Shown in pieces: positions 15,744 through 23,641 of a DNA stretch of 64,000 bases. The number at the start of each line of letters is the position of its first letter. Within the stretch, counting starts at the first letter, position 1. This DNA is from JACVRW01 sp963814095 (GTDB lineage Bacteria; Actinomycetota; Thermoleophilia; Solirubrobacterales; Thermoleophilaceae). The notes below the pieces were generated by a model, which did no database searches, had not been told where the DNA came from, and saw only the letters and a program-made list of their open reading frames with translations. A program made the translations under genes and the position numbers. The stretch is from positions 153,360 to 217,359 of the forward strand of contig CAWFBT010000023.1 in assembly GCA_963814095.1 (NCBI GenBank). The letters run 5' to 3'.

Positions 15744-17048
15744 ATGGCTCTGCCACGGATGAGCTACATCGCGCTGGTGCTCGCCGCCGTCGGCGCCGCT
15801 GCGCTCGCGGGCGCCGGCTCCGCCGCGGCGGCGTTCGTGCCGGTGCTGAGCGTCAGCGAGGACAACCCCGCGGCCGGCGCCTTCTCGCCGCTGTCGCTGC
15901 GGGTCGAGCGGCCCGACGGCCAGCCGTACATCACCGCTCTCACGGTCGCGCTGCCGCCGGGCCTGCTCGCGACCATCCGCGACGCCGAGCCCTGTCGCGA
16001 GCGCGCGGCGGCCACGGGGAGGTGCCGAGCGGGCTCGCGTGTCGGCACGGTGAGCGTCGGCCTGGACGACGGGGCGAGCCGCGTCACGCTCGCGGGCGAC
16101 GCGTCGCTCACCGGGCCCTATCGCGGCGCCCCCTTCGGACTGAGCGTGGCGTTGCGCGCCGCTCCGGGAGGCCGAGACCTGGGCACGACGGTGGTGCGGC
16201 TTGCGATCTTCGTCGACCCAAGCGACGCCCATCTGATCGTCGTGTCCGACCCCTTCCCGACGAGCGCGGCGGGCAGCCCGGTCGGCGTGCGCTCCGTCTC
16301 GATGAGCGTCGACCGGCGCCGCTTCATGTTCAACCCGACGTCCTGCGGCGAGCACGAGCTGCGCGCGCAGGTCAGCGCGAGCGACGGCTCGAGCGTCGCG
16401 GCCGGCGCACCGCTCCGGACGAGCGGCTGTGGCTCGCTCGGCTTCCGGCCACGCCTCAGCCTGAGCGTCGGCGGACGTGGGGAGATGGGCGACGGGGGCC
16501 ACCCGAGCCTGCGCGCGCTCGTCACGGCGCGCCGCCCTGAGGCGAATCTGCGCGAAGTCGCGCTGCGGCTGCCGCTCTCGCTGGCGCTCGACTACGAGAA
16601 CGCGGGCGCGCTGTGCTCGTTCGACGCCGGCCGCAGCGGGCGCTGCCCGCGCCGCTCGGTGATCGGCAGGGCGCGCGCGCTCACGCCGATCTTGCGCCGC
16701 CCGCTGGCGGGCGACGTCTACCTCGTGCAGGGCATGCGACCTGGGCCGGGCGGTCGCCTCGTGCGAACGCTGCCGATGCTGCTCGTGGCACTGCGGGGCC
16801 AGGTGTCGCTCAACCTGCTCGCGGCGACCTCGGTTGAGCGGGGCGCGATCGTGACCACCTTCGAGGCGCTCCCCGACGCCCCTATCACGCGCTTCGAGCT
16901 CGAGCTGAACGGCGGCCGGCGCGGCATCCTCGCCGTGACCCTGGGGCGGAGCCTCTGCCGCGGGCGGCAGCTCGCTCGCGTCGCGATGGAGGGCCACAGC
17001 GGGGCGCGCCTCCGGCGCGCCGTCGCGCTCAGGACGGCATGCCGATGA
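15744..17048 (+). CDS. Large secreted protein of unknown function
   Basis: A 434-residue protein with an N-terminal signal peptide (hydrophobic stretch about residues 7-28 ending AGSAAAA). The mature part is beta-rich and contains paired cysteines in repeated patterns such as EPCRERAAATGRCRAGSRVG and GALCSFDAGRSGRCPRRSVIGRA, that is C-x(6-9)-C followed by a G-T/A turn; the pattern recurs about every 300 residues. I do not assign a family; proteins of this style are common in Thermoleophilia and may be surface-layer or cell-wall associated (inference). ATG 15759 is an alternative start. Confidence 0.72.
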   Translation: MALPRMSYIALVLAAVGAAALAGAGSAAAAFVPVLSVSEDNPAAGAFSPLSLRVERPDGQPYITALTVALPPGLLATIRDAEPCRERAAATGRCRAGSRVGTVSVGLDDGASRVTLAGDASLTGPYRGAPFGLSVALRAAPGGRDLGTTVVRLAIFVDPSDAHLIVVSDPFPTSAAGSPVGVRSVSMSVDRRRFMFNPTSCGEHELRAQVSASDGSSVAAGAPLRTSGCGSLGFRPRLSLSVGGRGEMGDGGHPSLRALVTARRPEANLREVALRLPLSLALDYENAGALCSFDAGRSGRCPRRSVIGRARALTPILRRPLAGDVYLVQGMRPGPGGRLVRTLPMLLVALRGQVSLNLLAATSVERGAIVTTFEALPDAPITRFELELNGGRRGILAVTLGRSLCRGRQLARVAMEGHSGARLRRAVALRTACR

Positions 17049-17074
17049 GCCGCAATACGATCTGCACGGAAGAA

Positions 17075-17088
17075 AAACGAGTTCGTTT
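17075..17088. promoter_or_regulatory. Perfect inverted repeat upstream of acyl-CoA dehydrogenase gene
   Basis: AAACGA-GT-TCGTTT is a perfect 14-bp dyad in an unusually AT-rich stretch, 57 bp before the ATG at 17146. TetR operators controlling acyl-CoA genes often look like this. Candidate regulators are the TetR proteins encoded at 15002 and 19241. Confidence 0.6.
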
Positions 17089-17145
17089 ATCATTGCCCCG
17101 CCAAGTCGCGAGCACGTGACGACACCAAGCGAAGCCGAGGACGGA

Positions 17146-18420
17146 ATGAATTCGACGATTGCCGCGGACGTGGTTGCGTCCGCGCTACAGACGCAGTCCA
17201 CCGAAGGCATCCCGTTCTCCCTGGAGCTGAGCCAGGACCAGCGCGACGTGCGTGACTGGGTGCATGGCTTCGCCGAGAAGGTCGTCCGCCCGGCCGCTCA
17301 CGAGTGGGACGAGCGCGAGGAGACCCCGTGGCCGGTGATCCAGGAGGCGGCCAAAATCGGTCTGTACGGCTACGAGTCGCTCGCGCAGTTCTGGGCCGAT
17401 CCCAGCGGGATCACGCTGCCGCTCGTGAACGAGGAGCTCTTCTGGGGCGATGCGGGGATCGGCATGTCGATCATGGGGACGACCCTCGCGGTCGCGGGCA
17501 TCTTCTCGGCCGGGACTCCCGAGCAGCTCGGCGAGTGGGTCCCGCAGTGCTACGGCACGGTCGACGATCCCAAGGTCGCCGCGTTCTGCGTGTCGGAGCC
17601 CGACGCCGGCTCGGACGTCGCGGCCGTACGGACACGCGCCCGCTACGACGCCGAGCGCGATGAGTGGGTGCTGAACGGCCAGAAGGCGTGGGCGACGAAC
17701 GGCGGCATCGCCGAGGTCCACGTGGTCGTGGCAACCGTCGACCCCGAGCTCGGCGCCCGCGGACACGCCGCCTTCGTGGTCCCGCCCGGCAGCAAGGGGC
17801 TCGAGCAGGGCGCGAAACTGAAGAAGCACGGGCTGCGCGCCTCGCATACGGCGGATGTCTTCCTCGACGACTGCCGTGTCCCCGGATCGTGCCTGCTGGG
17901 CGGCAAGGAGAAGCTCGACGAGCGGCTGGCGCGCGCCCGCGAGGGCGGCAGCTCGAAGCGCCAGGCGGCCATGCAGACCTTCGAGGTGAGCCGGCCCACG
18001 GTCGGCGCGCAGGCGCTCGGCATCGCGCGGGCAGCCTACGAGTACTCGCTCGGCTACGCGAAGGAACGCGAGCAGTTCGGGCGGCCGATCATCGAGAACC
18101 AGGCGATCGCCTTCGCGCTGGCCGACATGAAGATGGAAATCGACGCCGCGCGGCTGCTCGTCTGGCGGGCTTCCTGGATGGGGCGCAGCGGTCATGCCTT
18201 CGAGAACGCCGAGGGCTCGATGTCGAAGCTGAAGTGCGGCGAGGTCGCGGTCTGGGCGACCGAGCGGGCCATGCAGATCCTTGGCGGCAACGGCTATGCG
18301 CGCGAGTTCCCGGTCGAGCGCATGCACCGCGACGCCAAGATCTACACGATCTTCGAGGGGACCTCCGAGATCCAGCGGCTCGTGATCGCCCGCGCGATCT
18401 CCGGGCTCCAGATCAGGTAG
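17146..18420 (+). CDS. Acyl-CoA dehydrogenase
   Basis: A 424-residue FAD acyl-CoA dehydrogenase. Seen are FCVSEPDAGSDVAAVRTRA and LNGQKAWATNGG (beta domain), EQFGRPIIENQAIAFALADMK, ILGGNGYAREFPVERMHRD, and the catalytic-base motif IFEGTSEIQ with E404. It differs from the enzyme at 7100 by a 25-residue insertion in the beta-to-C-terminal linker (GGKEKLDERLARAREGGSSKR). ATG 17146 has GAGG at 17137-17140, a good ribosome-binding site; GTG 17116 is possible but poorer. It stands alone, downstream of a TetR-type dyad, and its end overlaps the convergent membrane-protein gene by 8 bp. The substrate is unknown. Confidence 0.92.
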   Translation: MNSTIAADVVASALQTQSTEGIPFSLELSQDQRDVRDWVHGFAEKVVRPAAHEWDEREETPWPVIQEAAKIGLYGYESLAQFWADPSGITLPLVNEELFWGDAGIGMSIMGTTLAVAGIFSAGTPEQLGEWVPQCYGTVDDPKVAAFCVSEPDAGSDVAAVRTRARYDAERDEWVLNGQKAWATNGGIAEVHVVVATVDPELGARGHAAFVVPPGSKGLEQGAKLKKHGLRASHTADVFLDDCRVPGSCLLGGKEKLDERLARAREGGSSKRQAAMQTFEVSRPTVGAQALGIARAAYEYSLGYAKEREQFGRPIIENQAIAFALADMKMEIDAARLLVWRASWMGRSGHAFENAEGSMSKLKCGEVAVWATERAMQILGGNGYAREFPVERMHRDAKIYTIFEGTSEIQRLVIARAISGLQIR

Positions 18421-19162
18421 CGGCGACCGAGTCGCTCGCCCGCGCCTGGCTCTGCGGGGGCCGGCGCGGCGACCGGACCCCGAGCACCGTCAGCACGATC
18501 GCGGCGATCAGGAGCCCCCCTCCGGCGCCGAGCGCACTCACTCCGAGCTCGTCCAGGAACGGAAGCTTGGCGCCCGCACGGACGTCGGTGGCGACGCCAC
18601 GCGAGCCGTCGGCGTTCATGACGACGACCGACCAGTTGCCGTCCCGGACCCGCCAGTCGAGCGTCTGGGTGCCGCGCCCCTGAGTCGAGACGGCCCAGAA
18701 CGACTTATCAGCGGGCGCGGCCGGCCGGCGGCTGCCAGGCTCGGTCAGGTAGGAGCCCTCGAACGAGAAGGCGTCGACGTCGGTGACCCGCGTGTAGCCC
18801 ACGCCGCGCAGGTACGAGGCCACGTCCTCGGTGCGGGCGATCCCCGCGAACACGGGCTCATCGCCCTCGGGCGAGAGCTCGAGCTCGACCTTGCCGAGGT
18901 CGCCTGTGTCGACGAGCCAGCCGGCGCCGGAGAGGTCGACGTCGAGGTTGTCGGTGGCGAGGGCGCGCGCACCGGTGGCGAAGCGCTCGCTGTCGGTCAT
19001 CAGGTAGCCACGCTCGTTCTTCTCGTCGTCCGCCCACAGGGCGGCGCCCCCGAGCCCGAGCGCGCCGAGCGCGAGCAGGCCGGCGAGCACGCCCGCCACG
19101 ACTAGTCCGACGCGGCCGGCGCTGCTGCGTCCCCGAGTGGTCTGTGTCCCGTTGTCGGTCAT
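18413..19162 (-). CDS. Two-TM membrane protein with extracytoplasmic domain, unknown function
   Basis: A 249-residue protein with a hydrophobic helix near residues 19-43 (VGLVVAGVLAGLLALGALGLGGAAL), an outside domain of about 160 residues, and a second helix near 210-232, followed by a basic tail. The outside part contains paired segments reading GAGWLVDTGDLGKVELE and DWRVRDGNWSVVVMNADGSRGV, a pattern seen in actinobacterial membrane proteins of unknown role. The gene follows the TetR gene at 19241 on the same strand with a 78-bp gap, so co-regulation is possible. Confidence 0.7.
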   Translation of the reverse strand: MTDNGTQTTRGRSSAGRVGLVVAGVLAGLLALGALGLGGAALWADDEKNERGYLMTDSERFATGARALATDNLDVDLSGAGWLVDTGDLGKVELELSPEGDEPVFAGIARTEDVASYLRGVGYTRVTDVDAFSFEGSYLTEPGSRRPAAPADKSFWAVSTQGRGTQTLDWRVRDGNWSVVVMNADGSRGVATDVRAGAKLPFLDELGVSALGAGGGLLIAAIVLTVLGVRSPRRPPQSQARASDSVAAT

Positions 19163-19240
19163 TGCTCCAAGATCGCAACGCGCGGTGCGCTGCACACTGG
19201 AGTCAACCCGCGGCCGCTGGTGCGGCTACCCGCCCGGGCC

Positions 19241-19876
19241 TCAGCTGCGGCGAACGGGACCGGTCGCGATGCGGAGCGCCTCTTCGCGCCCGACGAAGGG
19301 GGAGAGCACGATCAGCGTGACCTCCGGCAACGCGTACGGGAGCTCCACCAGCCGGTCCTCAGCGACGTGGCGGCGCAGCAGCTCGTACACCGCGCCCGCG
19401 ATCAGATGCGACGCGGTGCGCGGCGCCTCGGGCGGCTCGCCTGCGATCACGTAGCCCGGCTCGAGGAACTCCATGAACAGGTCGAGCACCTGCCCGCGGC
19501 GCGCGACCGCGCGTTCGCCGCCGTGGATCAGCGCCTGTTCGGCGAGCCGTGCGAAGGTCGGCGTCTCGGCGGCGTACTCGAGGAGGGCGTCGAGCGCGGA
19601 GTGGGTGGCCTCCGCCCAGCTCCCGGGGGTTGCGACGAAGGCCTCGGCGGCGGCGCTGAACGCCTGCTCCGCCGCGGCGTCGTAGGCCGCCAGCAGGCAG
19701 TCCTCCTTGGACTCGAAGTGCAGGGCGAACACGCTGCGGCTGACGCCGGCGCGGGCGGCGATCGCCCGGATGCTCGTGCGCTCGTACCCCTGCTCCGCCA
19801 CGAGCTCGGCCATCGCGGCGAGCAGGAGCTCGCGCGAATCACGCACCTGGAAGGCGCCGCTGCTCACCGTTTTCAC
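19241..19876 (-). CDS. TetR-family transcriptional regulator
   Basis: A 211-residue TetR protein. The helix-turn-helix reads LLLAAMAELVAEQGYERTSIRAIAARAGVSRSVFALHFESKEDCLLAAYD at residues 17-66, and the C-terminal part is helical with no recognised ligand signature. It lies between a secreted-protein gene (19933) and the membrane-protein gene (18413), all on the reverse strand. Its targets are unknown; the dyad before the acyl-CoA dehydrogenase gene at 17146 is one candidate site. Confidence 0.88.
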   Translation of the reverse strand: MKTVSSGAFQVRDSRELLLAAMAELVAEQGYERTSIRAIAARAGVSRSVFALHFESKEDCLLAAYDAAAEQAFSAAAEAFVATPGSWAEATHSALDALLEYAAETPTFARLAEQALIHGGERAVARRGQVLDLFMEFLEPGYVIAGEPPEAPRTASHLIAGAVYELLRRHVAEDRLVELPYALPEVTLIVLSPFVGREEALRIATGPVRRS

Positions 19877-19932
19877 GCGCTACAGAACACGGACCGCGCG
19901 GCAAAGGAGCGGTGCGCCGGTACAGCTTTCGG

Positions 19933-20646
19933 TCAGCGGCAGGGCAGGCTGTCCCGGTACGTCGCAGAGCCACCCGTGCTGTAGAAGGCCGTGATCTCGA
20001 ACGGCCAGCGCTCGCCGCCACAGCCGGTGGTGGCGAGCCAGTCCTTCTTCGGGCTGCCCGCGCTGAACTCGAAGTCGCGCAGCTGGATCGGCACGCCCGC
20101 GACCACCTGCAGGATTCGCGGCACGGTCAGCGTCAGCTCGTAGGCCCACTTGCCGCTCAGCTTCCGGATCCTGCCGGCCACGCACGTCTGGATGCGCGCC
20201 GGGTACTGCAGCAGCGTGAACAGGCAGATCTCCTTGGCGCCGCCGTTGATCACGGTGATCTTCGGGCGCGTGAGCACGGTGTCGGCGAAGGCGACGCCGC
20301 TCCCCCTGCCCATGATCGAGCCCTTCGGGCAGGCGCTCGGCGTGGGCCGCCGCGCCAGCGTCGCGAGCGAGCACTTCGGGTATCTCGCGCCGTTGTAGAG
20401 CGCGCCCTTCGGGAAGAGCACCTTCGCGCCCGTGATCACGGGGCGCTCTACGCCCGGCGGTGTCTCCCAGTGCACCTTGCCCGTGATCCGGACCGGCTGT
20501 GGCTTGCGTTTCGTGCCGGCCTTGTTGGGCGTGACGCTTGCCTCGCCGGACATCACGGTGGACCCAGGGTCCTGAGCCGCGCTCGTGGTCACGAGGACGG
20601 CCGCGGACAGGAGGATCGCGGTGGTCAGGAGGGCCGGCGCGCGCAT
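19933..20646 (-). CDS. Secreted protein, paralogue of the one at 23642
   Basis: A 237-residue exported protein. The signal peptide is residues 1-26 (hydrophobic TTAILLSAAVLVTTSAA). The mature part has VLFPKGALYNGARYPKCS, SACPKGSIMGRGSG and VPRILQVVAGVPIQLRDFEF. These align with FPYGSQLNSRLFPSCS, ACPKASRIGSGFA and VPQSLQVIAGVPISVTEFE in the protein at 23642-24391, so the two are paralogues with a conserved Cys pair. The function is unknown. ATG 20646 was chosen because it begins the signal peptide; the frame is open to 20718. It diverges from the GAF-PAS-GAF sensor gene. Confidence 0.75.
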   Translation of the reverse strand: MRAPALLTTAILLSAAVLVTTSAAQDPGSTVMSGEASVTPNKAGTKRKPQPVRITGKVHWETPPGVERPVITGAKVLFPKGALYNGARYPKCSLATLARRPTPSACPKGSIMGRGSGVAFADTVLTRPKITVINGGAKEICLFTLLQYPARIQTCVAGRIRKLSGKWAYELTLTVPRILQVVAGVPIQLRDFEFSAGSPKKDWLATTGCGGERWPFEITAFYSTGGSATYRDSLPCR

Positions 20647-20765
20647 GCGCGAGGCACCGTAAACGTGACTGTCTCTGGTGTCAACCCGAGGCAGCGAGCG
20701 CGCGCGGCGAGAGGCCATGGGCCATGGCCGGAAATGTTACGGCTGGGTGTGGCCCTGAGCTTCGT

Positions 20766-20824
20766 GTGTACTCAACACTTGATTGGAAACACCTATGGTG
20801 TTAGAAAAGCCTGGTCAACCAGGC
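20766..20824. promoter_or_regulatory. Cluster of three dyads upstream of the GAF-PAS-GAF gene
   Basis: GTGT-ACTCA-ACAC (20766-20778), AACACC-TAT-GGTGTT (20788-20802, perfect) and GCCTGGT-CA-ACCAGGC (20809-20824, perfect) lie side by side in an AT-rich patch 21-79 bp before the ATG at 20845. The AACAC half-site recurs at 20774 and 20788. The first two look like operator half-sites; the third could form an mRNA hairpin. Confidence 0.6.
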
Positions 20825-20844
20825 AGGGGGGAAGAGAGCGTTGG

Positions 20845-22155
20845 ATGGAGGAGACCGGCCGGGGCGCCGCTGAGCGGATCGCGAAGCGCGTCACCGATCT
20901 CGTCGGGGACGGCTGCATAGTCCGCATCGCCAATTTCGACGACGGCACGCTGCACGTGGCCGCGGTTTCGCACCGGGAAGCGGCGCGCCGCGAGCAGCTG
21001 GGGATCCTCGCCGACGCACCGCAGCCGCTCGTGGGCGGCTGGTCCGGGCAGGCTTTTGCGAAGAACCTCGCGTTCCGTGTCGACCACGCCCGCGCGGATG
21101 ACGCGGTCGGTGCCGTGGCGCCCTTCTCCACGCCCGTGCACGCCGCGATCGTTACGCCGCTTCGGGTGGGCGGGGAGCCGGTTGGCACGGTGGTCGCGCT
21201 GCGCGACAGCGTGGACCTTCCCTATAGCCTGCGCGAGCAGCAGCTTGTCGAGCAGCTCGTGCTCGACGAGGAGGACGCTCCGGGCCCCACCGCGGGCGAG
21301 CCCGACGCCGAGCGGCTGCTCGAGCACGCCGCCGCCGGGCTGTGGGCGGCCGATCTCGACGGCGTGACGTCCTATGTCAACGAGGCGGTCTCCGAGATGG
21401 TCGGGGTGCCGGCGAGCGAGCTGGTCGGCGCGCCGATGGCCGACTACCTCGACGAGGAGCCGGCACTGATCCACGCGCGGCTCAACCCGAAGGTGGAGCG
21501 CCAGGACCACCGCCTCGTGCGCCCCGACGGCAGCGAGATCTGGGTGAGCATGACCTCGACGCCGCTCAGCGACGCCGAGGGCCGGCGCACCGGCACGCTC
21601 AGCACGCTGAGCGAGATCAGCGAGCGCAAGCGGCTCGAGGTCGACCTGCGGCTCCGGGCAGCGGCGCAGGAGGCCGTGGCGGAGCTGGCCGAGCGTGCGC
21701 TCGCAGGTGATGACCTCGACGCACTGATGGAGCGCGCCGCGCTCAGCGCCGCGGACATCCTCGGCGCCGAGTACGCGACGATCGCCGAGGTCACATCCGG
21801 GCGGGACGACGTGGTTCCGCGGGTCGTCCATGGCTGGCACCCGTCGGTCGTCGGCCGGCACTTCCCGATTCCCGAGAACTCGCCGACCGACCTGTGCCTG
21901 GATGACGACGAGCCCGTCGTGATCGGCGACTTCGGCCGGGTGCGGGCGGTCCGGACCGGTGTGATGGCACGGGAGGCGCACGCGCGCAGCGCCGTGTGCG
22001 TGGCGATCGCGGGAGGCGCGGGCGTGTTCGCGCTGACCAGCCCGCGGGCGGACGCGTTCGCCGGGCAGGACCTCTCCTTCCTGAGCTCGCTCGCCACCGT
22101 CCTCGCGAGCCGCTGGCGGACGGAGCCGGCGCCGCTCGCCGCCGTTCCGGCCTAG
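20845..22155 (+). CDS. GAF-PAS-GAF sensory protein without recognisable output domain
   Basis: A 436-residue soluble protein. Residues 1-130 look like a GAF domain (CIVRIANFDDGTLHVAAVSH, IVTPLRVGGEPVGTVVALRD). Residues 150-265 are a PAS domain (LLEHAAAGLWAADLDGVTSYVNEAVSEMVG, then RPDGSEIWVSMTSTPL and a PAC-type LSEISERKRLE). A coiled linker leads to a second GAF (residues 280-430, ALSAADILGAEYATI). No kinase, GGDEF, EAL, phosphatase or DNA-binding domain follows; the protein simply ends. It may act by binding a separate partner, or be a remnant of a larger sensor. ATG 20845 has a purine-rich region upstream. Confidence 0.82.
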   Translation: MEETGRGAAERIAKRVTDLVGDGCIVRIANFDDGTLHVAAVSHREAARREQLGILADAPQPLVGGWSGQAFAKNLAFRVDHARADDAVGAVAPFSTPVHAAIVTPLRVGGEPVGTVVALRDSVDLPYSLREQQLVEQLVLDEEDAPGPTAGEPDAERLLEHAAAGLWAADLDGVTSYVNEAVSEMVGVPASELVGAPMADYLDEEPALIHARLNPKVERQDHRLVRPDGSEIWVSMTSTPLSDAEGRRTGTLSTLSEISERKRLEVDLRLRAAAQEAVAELAERALAGDDLDALMERAALSAADILGAEYATIAEVTSGRDDVVPRVVHGWHPSVVGRHFPIPENSPTDLCLDDDEPVVIGDFGRVRAVRTGVMAREAHARSAVCVAIAGGAGVFALTSPRADAFAGQDLSFLSSLATVLASRWRTEPAPLAAVPA

Positions 22156-22850
22156 GCGCCCGCCTCCAGCTCGGCGCGCGTCTTCTCGCGCTCCGCGACG
22201 GCGGCCTTGGGCCCCAGGAACGGCAGCGTGATCAGGTAGACGATGTCGGGCGCGAGCTGACCGACGTTCTCGGCCGCCCCGTGCAGCAGCTCGGCCGCGA
22301 TCAGCTCGTTGGCCCCGCCGAGGACCGCCACCGCGGTGCGACCCGGCACCTCGACCTTGGCCTCGCTGCGGCCGGCGTCGATCAGGTAGGTGAAGTTGCG
22401 CAGCGCCGCCTCGCGCTTGGCGATCGCCTTCGCGCCGGCGCCCATCGCGTCGACCATGCAGACCCGCGCCGCCGCCGGCCGCTCGGCCAGGTAGCCCAGG
22501 AAGGCCCGAACGCCGTCGCGCACCTGCTCCGCCCAGGGCCGCGTGGCTCCCTCCTCACCGAAGAAGGCGGCGGCCACCTCCTCGGTCAGCTGGGTCAGCT
22601 CGCGGTCGTAGGCGGCGAGGAAGCACTCCTCCTTCTCGTCGAAGTGCTCGTAGAAGGTCTTGCGCGATACGCCGGCGCGCGCGATGACGTCGGTGACGCG
22701 CGTGTCCTGGTAGCCCTCGGCCGCGACGGCCTCGAGCACCGCCTGCATCATGCGCGTCCGCTGGGACTCGACGATCTTCTCGCGCGGAATGCCGTGACGG
22801 CCAGGCGGTAGCTGGTCCGGACGGCGCGGCTTGGCTCCCTCGGCCGGCAT
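22152..22850 (-). CDS. TetR-family regulator with LPPGRHG leader
   Basis: A 232-residue TetR protein. A 20-residue N-terminal arm (PRRPDQLPPGRHGIPRE) precedes the helix-turn-helix (AVLEAVAAEGYQDTRVTDVIARAGVSRKTFYEHFDEKEECFL). The same arm with LPPGRHGLSR occurs in the TetR at 24394, so the two are paralogous. The C-terminal domain contains PAAARVCMVDAMGAGAKAIAKRE, again paralleled in the other protein (PAFARMCIVEVMAAGPEAVAKR). ATG 22850 was preferred; GTG 22877 is upstream in frame. Its stop overlaps the sensor gene stop by 4 bp (convergent). Confidence 0.87.
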   Translation of the reverse strand: MPAEGAKPRRPDQLPPGRHGIPREKIVESQRTRMMQAVLEAVAAEGYQDTRVTDVIARAGVSRKTFYEHFDEKEECFLAAYDRELTQLTEEVAAAFFGEEGATRPWAEQVRDGVRAFLGYLAERPAAARVCMVDAMGAGAKAIAKREAALRNFTYLIDAGRSEAKVEVPGRTAVAVLGGANELIAAELLHGAAENVGQLAPDIVYLITLPFLGPKAAVAEREKTRAELEAGA

Positions 22851-22881
22851 CCGTGCGCGACCATATCGCCGCACCACAAAC

Positions 22882-22903
22882 CGTGCGTTCTATGGAATGC
22901 GCG
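22882..22903. promoter_or_regulatory. Imperfect dyad upstream of TetR gene
   Basis: GCGTTC and GAATGC (about 22885-22900) flank TATG as an imperfect inverted repeat, extended on both sides by CGT and GCG. It lies about 35 bp upstream of the TetR start at 22850 and may be its own operator. The symmetry is partial. Confidence 0.3.
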
Positions 22904-22927
22904 AAACCGACACCTGGGGGGTGCCGC

Positions 22928-23341
22928 TCAGGCGGCGGTCAGCGAGCGGTCTTCCTCGAGATGCTGGTGGGAGGGGCAGTACTTCAGGCCCGGCAGCGGG
23001 TCGCGCTGGCAGGCCCTGCCCGAGCGCGTCATCGCGTTGCAGTGGAGCACGGCGCCCTCGGGCACGATGCCCTGAGCCAGCATGCGCTCGAGGTACTCGG
23101 CGGCCACGTCCACATGCCAGGCGATCACGGTGTACACGCGCAGCTGCCGGTCCATCGGGAAGTACACGCGCACCTCCCGGAAGAGCGAGCGCGCCGGCTT
23201 GGCGAAGCTCTGCCGGTCGCGGGCCAGGCGCGCGAAGGTCGCCTCGCAGGCGGCCAGCAGCGCGCGTGCGTCGTCGCTGCGGGGCCCCTCGACGAGGTCC
23301 CCCTGGAGCTCTCGATAGATCGCACGGCTGAACTGATACAT
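22928..23341 (-). CDS. Conserved small protein with C-terminal zinc-knuckle-like motif
   Basis: A 137-residue protein beginning MYQFSRAIYREL at ATG 23341. The middle is helical (DARALLAACEATFARLARDRQSFAKPARSLFREVRVYFPM). The C-terminus reads HCNAMTRSGRACQRDP, then LKYCPSHQH, a C-x8-C-x(9-10)-C-x2-H arrangement that could bind one zinc ion. I recognise the layout as a conserved actinobacterial hypothetical protein but know no function. A 25-bp inverted repeat is 9 bp upstream of the start. Confidence 0.75.
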   Translation of the reverse strand: MYQFSRAIYRELQGDLVEGPRSDDARALLAACEATFARLARDRQSFAKPARSLFREVRVYFPMDRQLRVYTVIAWHVDVAAEYLERMLAQGIVPEGAVLHCNAMTRSGRACQRDPLPGLKYCPSHQHLEEDRSLTAA

Positions 23342-23641
23342 GAGGGGCCGCCGGTAATCAGAGACACTACCGGCTCTCAATGAGCACAATAAACGACTCA
23401 GTATCTAAACGCCAGCCGAGAATGTCGCTATTTGCGAAGATCTCGCCCGTTCCCGTGGAACTTGGAAACTGTGCAATTTATGTTGTGTGAGCGCCCCCGA
23501 TCGCGTCGCTCCCGAGTCGTCCGCGGCCCGATCCTCCTCCACAAGCGGGGCGCATAGGGGTCGAAAGGTCGCGGCCGGCCCGGGGTCCTGCAGAGCGATC
23601 GGCGGGCCGGCCGTTGGCCGATTCCCGCGAGCGGACGTGCC
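23342..23641. other. 300-bp gene-free interval
   Basis: This interval separates the 5' end of the zinc-knuckle protein gene (reverse) from the 3' end of the secreted-protein gene (reverse). It has a comparatively AT-rich stretch at about 23385-23430 and again at 23460-23490, an inverted repeat at 23350-23374, and otherwise GC-rich sequence without a convincing reading frame. I see no gene in it; a small RNA cannot be excluded. Confidence 0.6.
23350..23374. promoter_or_regulatory. Inverted repeat upstream of the zinc-knuckle protein gene
   Basis: GCCGGTA (23350-23356) and TACCGGC (23368-23374) are perfect 7-bp arms with an 11-bp spacer, ending 9 bp before the reverse-strand ATG at 23341. The geometry fits an operator better than a terminator, because no gene ends here. 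Confidence 0.5.
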
